Assembly (NCBI GenBank): GCA_030642995.1
Contig: DAOWMR010000012.1
Location: 1 to 18,133, forward strand
Length of the DNA: 18,133 nt
Direction of reading: 5' to 3'
Origin: Spirochaetales bacterium
GTDB lineage: Bacteria; Spirochaetota; Spirochaetia; DSM-27196; SLST01
The stretch's first letter is position 1; each line of letters begins with the position of its first letter. Of this stretch, positions 15,018 through 18,133 are shown in pieces. Below the pieces are notes generated by a model, which searched no databases, had not been told where the DNA came from, and saw only the letters and a program-made list of their open reading frames with translations. A program made the translations under genes and the position numbers.

Positions 15018-16685
15018 ATGAAGTTTACCGAGCTCAATCTCGACGAGCGTCTGATGCGCGCAATTCGTGACCTTAACTTCACGGACTGCACCGACGTGCA
15101 GGCAGAAACGTTCGCCCACACACTGAAATGCCGGGACGTCGCCGTGCAAAGTCAGACCGGCACCGGAAAGACCGCAGCCTTCCTGATATCGATATTCCAA
15201 CTCTGGATCACCGAAGAACGATTCAGGGGTACCAAGGCGCTCGTCGTCGCCCCTACCAGGGAACTGGCCGTTCAAATTGAGCGCGACGCGAGGGCCCTCG
15301 GCAAGTATGTACCGTTCAGGTCCGCATGTTTCTACGGCGGGGTGGGTTACGTCGCCCAGGAGAAGGCAATTGCGGACGGCGTGGATCTCATCATCGGTAC
15401 GCCGGGCCGGCTGCTGGATTTCAACCAGAAGGGAAAGCTCAATTTCGGAGAGCTGGGCATTCTGGTCATTGATGAGGCGGATCGCCTGTTTGACATGGGG
15501 TTCTACCCCGATATCCGCAAGATCATGCGACGTGCCCGGCCTCGCGAAGAGCGGGTGACCATGCTCTACAGTGCCACACTGAGTTCGCGCGTGCGGAACC
15601 TCGCATGGCAGTTCATGAATGATCCTGCCGAGGTTGAAATTGCTCCCGAGCAGATGACTGTTGAGACGGTTGATCAGGCGCTCTACCACGTCAGCAAGGA
15701 AGAGAAGTTCAGGCTGCTGCTCGGCATTCTCAAGAGTAGTGATCCCAGCAACGCGCTTATCTTCTGCAACACAAAGCGAGCCACCGAGATTGTTGCCCGG
15801 AAACTCCAGCTCAACGGTTACGCCTGTGAGTTCATCATGGGAGATCTTCCGCAGAAGAAGCGAATCAAGATCATTGATAGCCTGAAGGCCGGAGAGCTGC
15901 GAATGCTCTGCGCCACCGATGTAGCTGCACGAGGGTTGCATGTGGATGATTTGGACATGGTCATTAACTACGATATTCCCGAGGACCCGGAAGCGTACGT
16001 TCACCGTATAGGCAGAACCGCACGGGCGGGCAAGACCGGTCGGGCGGTTTCACTCGCGTGCGAGCGATTTGTGTACGGTCTTGAGCCGATACAGGAGCTC
16101 ATCGGTCGGAAGATCCCGGTCCGGCAGGTCTCCGCCGATCTGATTGCCGACGATCAGAGCATCGGAAAGCGTCTTCCTCCTTCGCAATATCGGGAGCATC
16201 CTCAACCGCGTCGCGGAGGCGACCGAAGGTATTCCTCCGGCCGGTCCGCGGGGCGCACCGGGTCCACCCACAGTCGGGACGAGCGTCCGGTCTCGCGAAG
16301 CCGGTCAGGCGAATCGCGCACCGACGGTCCCAAGCACCCAACCGGGCCCAAGCACGCAGCGGCCGACGCTCGCGTGCATGAGCCTGCTGCTCGCCGGCGG
16401 TCGGCTCCCACGAGGGAGGGCTCTCCGCGCGCTGCAGAACCAGGTGGCCGATCCCGCCGTGAGGGGCAGGTTGTCGAGCGGGGACCGTCCCGGAACGCAT
16501 CGGTTGACGATAGGCTTGCGTATTACAAGGCCAAGTACGGCGAGGATTTCGTGCCGGCCGGGTCCGATGCGACTGGCGGAGGCTCGAGCGGCGCCAAGGC
16601 CGACGAGCGGTCCAAAGACGGGAACGTTGCCAAGAAGAAGAAGCGTTCCGGAGTGCTTGGGCGGCTGTTTGCTCGGGGCGAGTGA
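15018..16685 (+). CDS. RhlB-like DEAD-box RNA helicase
   Basis: ATP-dependent RNA-unwinding enzyme of 555 residues. Core motifs in order: Q motif ending TDVQ (Gln28), I SQTGTGKT (45-52), Ia PTRELA, Ib TPGRLLD, II DEAD (152-155), III SAT (185-187), IV LIFCNTKR, V CATDVAARGLHVDDLD and VI HRIGRTARAG (about 328-337). The core most resembles RhlB, the degradosome helicase. After about residue 390 comes a long disordered tail rich in Arg, Ser, Gly and Pro, including SR dipeptides, a short duplicated GPKH and, near the end, DRLAYYKAKYGEDF and a KKKKR patch. The tail probably binds RNA or partners. The start ATG has only weak Shine-Dalgarno potential; a five-codon reading frame at 15004 ends on it. 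No terminator is evident after it. Confidence 0.93.
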   Translation: MKFTELNLDERLMRAIRDLNFTDCTDVQAETFAHTLKCRDVAVQSQTGTGKTAAFLISIFQLWITEERFRGTKALVVAPTRELAVQIERDARALGKYVPFRSACFYGGVGYVAQEKAIADGVDLIIGTPGRLLDFNQKGKLNFGELGILVIDEADRLFDMGFYPDIRKIMRRARPREERVTMLYSATLSSRVRNLAWQFMNDPAEVEIAPEQMTVETVDQALYHVSKEEKFRLLLGILKSSDPSNALIFCNTKRATEIVARKLQLNGYACEFIMGDLPQKKRIKIIDSLKAGELRMLCATDVAARGLHVDDLDMVINYDIPEDPEAYVHRIGRTARAGKTGRAVSLACERFVYGLEPIQELIGRKIPVRQVSADLIADDQSIGKRLPPSQYREHPQPRRGGDRRYSSGRSAGRTGSTHSRDERPVSRSRSGESRTDGPKHPTGPKHAAADARVHEPAARRRSAPTREGSPRAAEPGGRSRREGQVVERGPSRNASVDDRLAYYKAKYGEDFVPAGSDATGGGSSGAKADERSKDGNVAKKKKRSGVLGRLFARGE

Positions 16686-16742
16686 ACTCGGAACAGAGTT
16701 GTGCAAAGCGTGAGATCGCCTGGTGAGATTCTTCGTGTGAGC

Positions 16743-16771
16743 TTGACAATCGCAAGGCGCTGGAATAGTTT
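16743..16771 (+). promoter_or_regulatory. Promoter of rpsD
   Basis: A consensus -35 TTGACA (16743-16748) is followed after 17 bases by TAGTTT (16766-16771, 3/6). TTTATA and TATACC lie a few bases further on but with spacing of 20-22. Predicted start is around 16778-16783, giving a leader of about 65-70 bases. Confidence 0.5.
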
Positions 16772-16790
16772 ATACCGCCTGTAATGAGCC

Positions 16791-16824
16791 GGACACACGG
16801 TGCGCAAAGGGGTGTTGTGTGTCC
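16791..16824 (+). promoter_or_regulatory. Hairpin in the rpsD leader, candidate S4 autoregulatory site
   Basis: GGACACAC (16791-16798) and GTGTGTCC (16817-16824) form a perfect 8-bp stem that two G-U pairs extend to 10, with a 14-base loop. It lies about 10 bases after the predicted transcription start and 8 bases before AAGGAG. S4 represses its own mRNA through leader structures in E. coli and Bacillus subtilis, so a similar role here is plausible but inferred. Confidence 0.4.
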
Positions 16825-16847
16825 TTGAGATGTAAGGAGTTAGGTGA

Positions 16848-17462
16848 ATGGCCCGGAATTCCACAGCGAGGGGCAAGATTGTTCGCCGATTTGGGCTGAA
16901 CATCTACGGAAACCAGAAGTACGACAGGCTTCTCAAGAGGAAGCCGAATCCGCCGGGGAACCCCAAGCGCCGACGTATGCGCCAGACCGAGTACGGTCGG
17001 CAGCTGGTTGAGAAACAGAAGCTGAAATGGGCCTACGGCCTCTCGGAGCGTCAGTTCAGCAACCTCTTCTACAAAGCCAAGGCCATGAAGGGTGTCACGG
17101 GCAACAACATGCTTGCACTCCTCGAGCGGCGGCTCGACAATGTCGTGTACCGACTCGGCATGGCAACGAGCCGAAGTCAGGCACGTCAGCTGGTGAGCCA
17201 CGGGCACATCCTGCTCAACGGTCGCAAGGTCACCATCCCCTCCGCAGTTGTACGTCCGCGGGATGCAATTGGTGTCAGGGATCGGAAGCCTACCAAGGAT
17301 CTCATTCGCAAGCTGCTTGCGGATAACTCATCCCGCCCGGTGCCACCGTGGCTGGTAATCTCCCGCGACGAGATGGTCGGCAAGGTGGAAGTGAATCCGA
17401 CTCGGGACGTTATCCCGACGATCGCTGAAGAGCAACTCATCGTCGAGTTCTACTCCAGGTAG
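16848..17462 (+). CDS. rpsD: 30S ribosomal protein S4
   Basis: Primary 16S rRNA-binding protein that nucleates assembly of the 30S body and influences decoding accuracy. The 204 residues are of normal length. The N-terminal part lacks the four zinc cysteines, so it is the cysteine-free form. The S4 RNA-binding domain runs about 90-155 (LERRLDNVVYRLGMATSRSQ, then QLVSHGHILLNGRKV), followed by the C-terminal SRDEMVGKV region. AAGGAG lies 8 bases before ATG. The gene stands alone with its own promoter, leader hairpin and terminator, unlike the alpha operon setting (rpsM-rpsK-rpsD-rpoA) of many bacteria. Confidence 0.97.
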   Translation: MARNSTARGKIVRRFGLNIYGNQKYDRLLKRKPNPPGNPKRRRMRQTEYGRQLVEKQKLKWAYGLSERQFSNLFYKAKAMKGVTGNNMLALLERRLDNVVYRLGMATSRSQARQLVSHGHILLNGRKVTIPSAVVRPRDAIGVRDRKPTKDLIRKLLADNSSRPVPPWLVISRDEMVGKVEVNPTRDVIPTIAEEQLIVEFYSR

Positions 17463-17484
17463 ACTATAGTCAGGTAACTTTCAG

Positions 17485-17511
17485 GGCCGCACGTCAGTGC
17501 GGCCTTTTCTT
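17485..17511 (+). terminator. Intrinsic terminator of rpsD
   Basis: GGCCGCAC (17485-17492) and GTGCGGCC (17497-17504) form a perfect 8-bp GC-rich stem with a GTCA loop, followed by TTTTCTT. It lies about 22 bases after the rpsD stop. Confidence 0.92.
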
Positions 17512-17536
17512 ATTATGGTCCGGCCGGTAGGCCGTC

Positions 17537-17566
17537 TTGAGTGAATCCCTGCGAACGCGGTATAAC
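17537..17566 (+). promoter_or_regulatory. Promoter of metF (leaderless start)
   Basis: TTGAGT (17537-17542, 4/6) and TATAAC (17561-17566, 5/6) are 18 bases apart. The GTG at 17573 begins 6 bases after the -10, so transcription is predicted to start on the start codon. There is no Shine-Dalgarno. Confidence 0.6.
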
Positions 17567-17572
17567 GTGGCC

Positions 17573-18133
17573 GTGCACATTGCCGATATTCTGGCCGGCC
17601 ACAGGCCGACTCTCAGTCTTGAGTTCTTTCCTCCGAAGACACCACCGGGGTGGGATAGACTGTTCAGAATCATTACGAAGTTTGAGGAGTTGCGTCCGGA
17701 TTTTGTGTCCGTTACCTACGGCGCCGGCGGGAGCACCCGGGCTCAGACTCATGAACTTGTTCGGCGCATCAAGACGGAAACGAGCGTGGAGCCGGTGCCC
17801 CACCTCACTTGCGTATGCCATACCTCGCGGGACATTAATGAGATCCTGAGCGAGTACGCCGCGTTGGATATCGGCGGGATCATGGCTCTTGGTGGTGACG
17901 CGCCGAGTGACGACAGTGAAGAGTGTCAACGCGAGTTTGGGCACGCGGCCGATCTTGTGCGGCGTATTCGTGAGTTCAGCAGTTCCGACGGGCATCCTCC
18001 GGCACATAGGTTCGGCATAGGGGTCGCGGGCTTTCCCGAGGGGCACCCTGCAACTCCAAACCGCACGCTGGAGATGGACCATCTCAAGGCCAAAGTGGAT
18101 GCCGGGGCCGACTATATCTGCACACAGCTCTTC
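17573..18133 (+). CDS. metF: Methylenetetrahydrofolate reductase, partial (3' end beyond window)
   Basis: Reduces 5,10-methylene-THF to 5-methyl-THF, the methyl donor for methionine synthesis, using FAD. The visible 187 residues are the N-terminal part of the TIM barrel; the family is about 290 residues. SLEFFPPKT carries Glu17, the equivalent of catalytic Glu28 in E. coli. VSVTYGAGGSTR, HLTC and AGFPEGHP follow. ALGGD (105-109) matches the flavin-site ALRGD with Asp109 kept and Arg changed to Gly. It ends at ICTQLF, the start of the conserved TQFFF-type strand. GTG 17573 is chosen from the promoter position; an in-frame GTG two codons earlier would lie before the predicted transcript start. 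Confidence 0.95.
   Translation, partial: MHIADILAGHRPTLSLEFFPPKTPPGWDRLFRIITKFEELRPDFVSVTYGAGGSTRAQTHELVRRIKTETSVEPVPHLTCVCHTSRDINEILSEYAALDIGGIMALGGDAPSDDSEECQREFGHAADLVRRIREFSSSDGHPPAHRFGIGVAGFPEGHPATPNRTLEMDHLKAKVDAGADYICTQLF

Noticed and set aside
14826..16004. Long minus-strand open frame of 392 codons
   Set aside because: It is fully antisense to the helicase core, whose motifs are all intact, and its translation shows no domain; high GC produces such shadows.
1..18133. CRISPR array, insertion sequence, prophage or toxin-antitoxin module
   Set aside because: No regularly spaced repeats, terminal inverted repeats, transposase, integrase or small paired toxin genes are visible; all gaps are under 200 bases and are accounted for by promoters, leaders, terminators or tRNAs.

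Overview
The window looks like an ordinary chromosomal stretch of a moderately high-GC bacterium (high fifties % GC by eye). There is no IS element, phage gene or CRISPR array. A spirochaete (Spirochaetota) is my best guess, at moderate confidence. Reasons: rpsD is a lone gene with its own promoter and terminator rather than part of the alpha ribosomal operon; the order is tig-clpP-clpX; RarA is the long fusion form; the RhlB-like helicase has a basic tail; a beta-propeller lipoprotein has a relaxed lipobox. A phylogeny of RpsD or ClpX would settle this.

Layout. 1-4017 (minus): trigger factor (tig), clpP and clpX in tight succession, then argF (ornithine carbamoyltransferase, cut by the window edge) behind a hairpin-rich spacer with its own candidate promoter. 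4107-4737 (minus): five tRNA genes (His, Arg, Lys, Leu, Gly in transcription order) with a promoter and a strong intrinsic terminator; none encodes CCA. 4848-7297 (plus): an MFS transporter translationally coupled to a membrane-anchored protein that resembles PAF-acetylhydrolase-type alpha/beta hydrolases but seems to lack the catalytic motifs. 7266-9545 (minus): RarA/MgsA AAA+ ATPase with a C-terminal extension of over 300 residues. 9603-13234 (plus): an unrecognised exported helical protein coupled to a PQQ-type beta-propeller lipoprotein. 13217-14368 (minus): a coiled-coil protein of unknown role. 14460-14864 (plus): msrB. 15018-16685 (plus): an RhlB-like DEAD-box RNA helicase with a long disordered tail. 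16848-17462 (plus): rpsD, with a leader hairpin and a terminator. 17573-18133 (plus): the start of metF.

Genes acting together: trigger factor and ClpXP form a protein folding and degradation unit. The two coupled pairs (MFS transporter/hydrolase-like protein, and exported helical protein/beta-propeller lipoprotein) are probably envelope functions and are the least understood parts of the window.

The most unusual cross-window signal is in how transcription and translation start. Several genes at the head of transcripts (rarA, the 9603 gene, the 14368 coiled-coil gene, metF) have a -10-like hexamer ending 6-7 bases before the start codon and no Shine-Dalgarno, which predicts leaderless mRNAs. 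Other genes (clpX, argF, rpsD, the beta-propeller lipoprotein) have clear Shine-Dalgarno sites.
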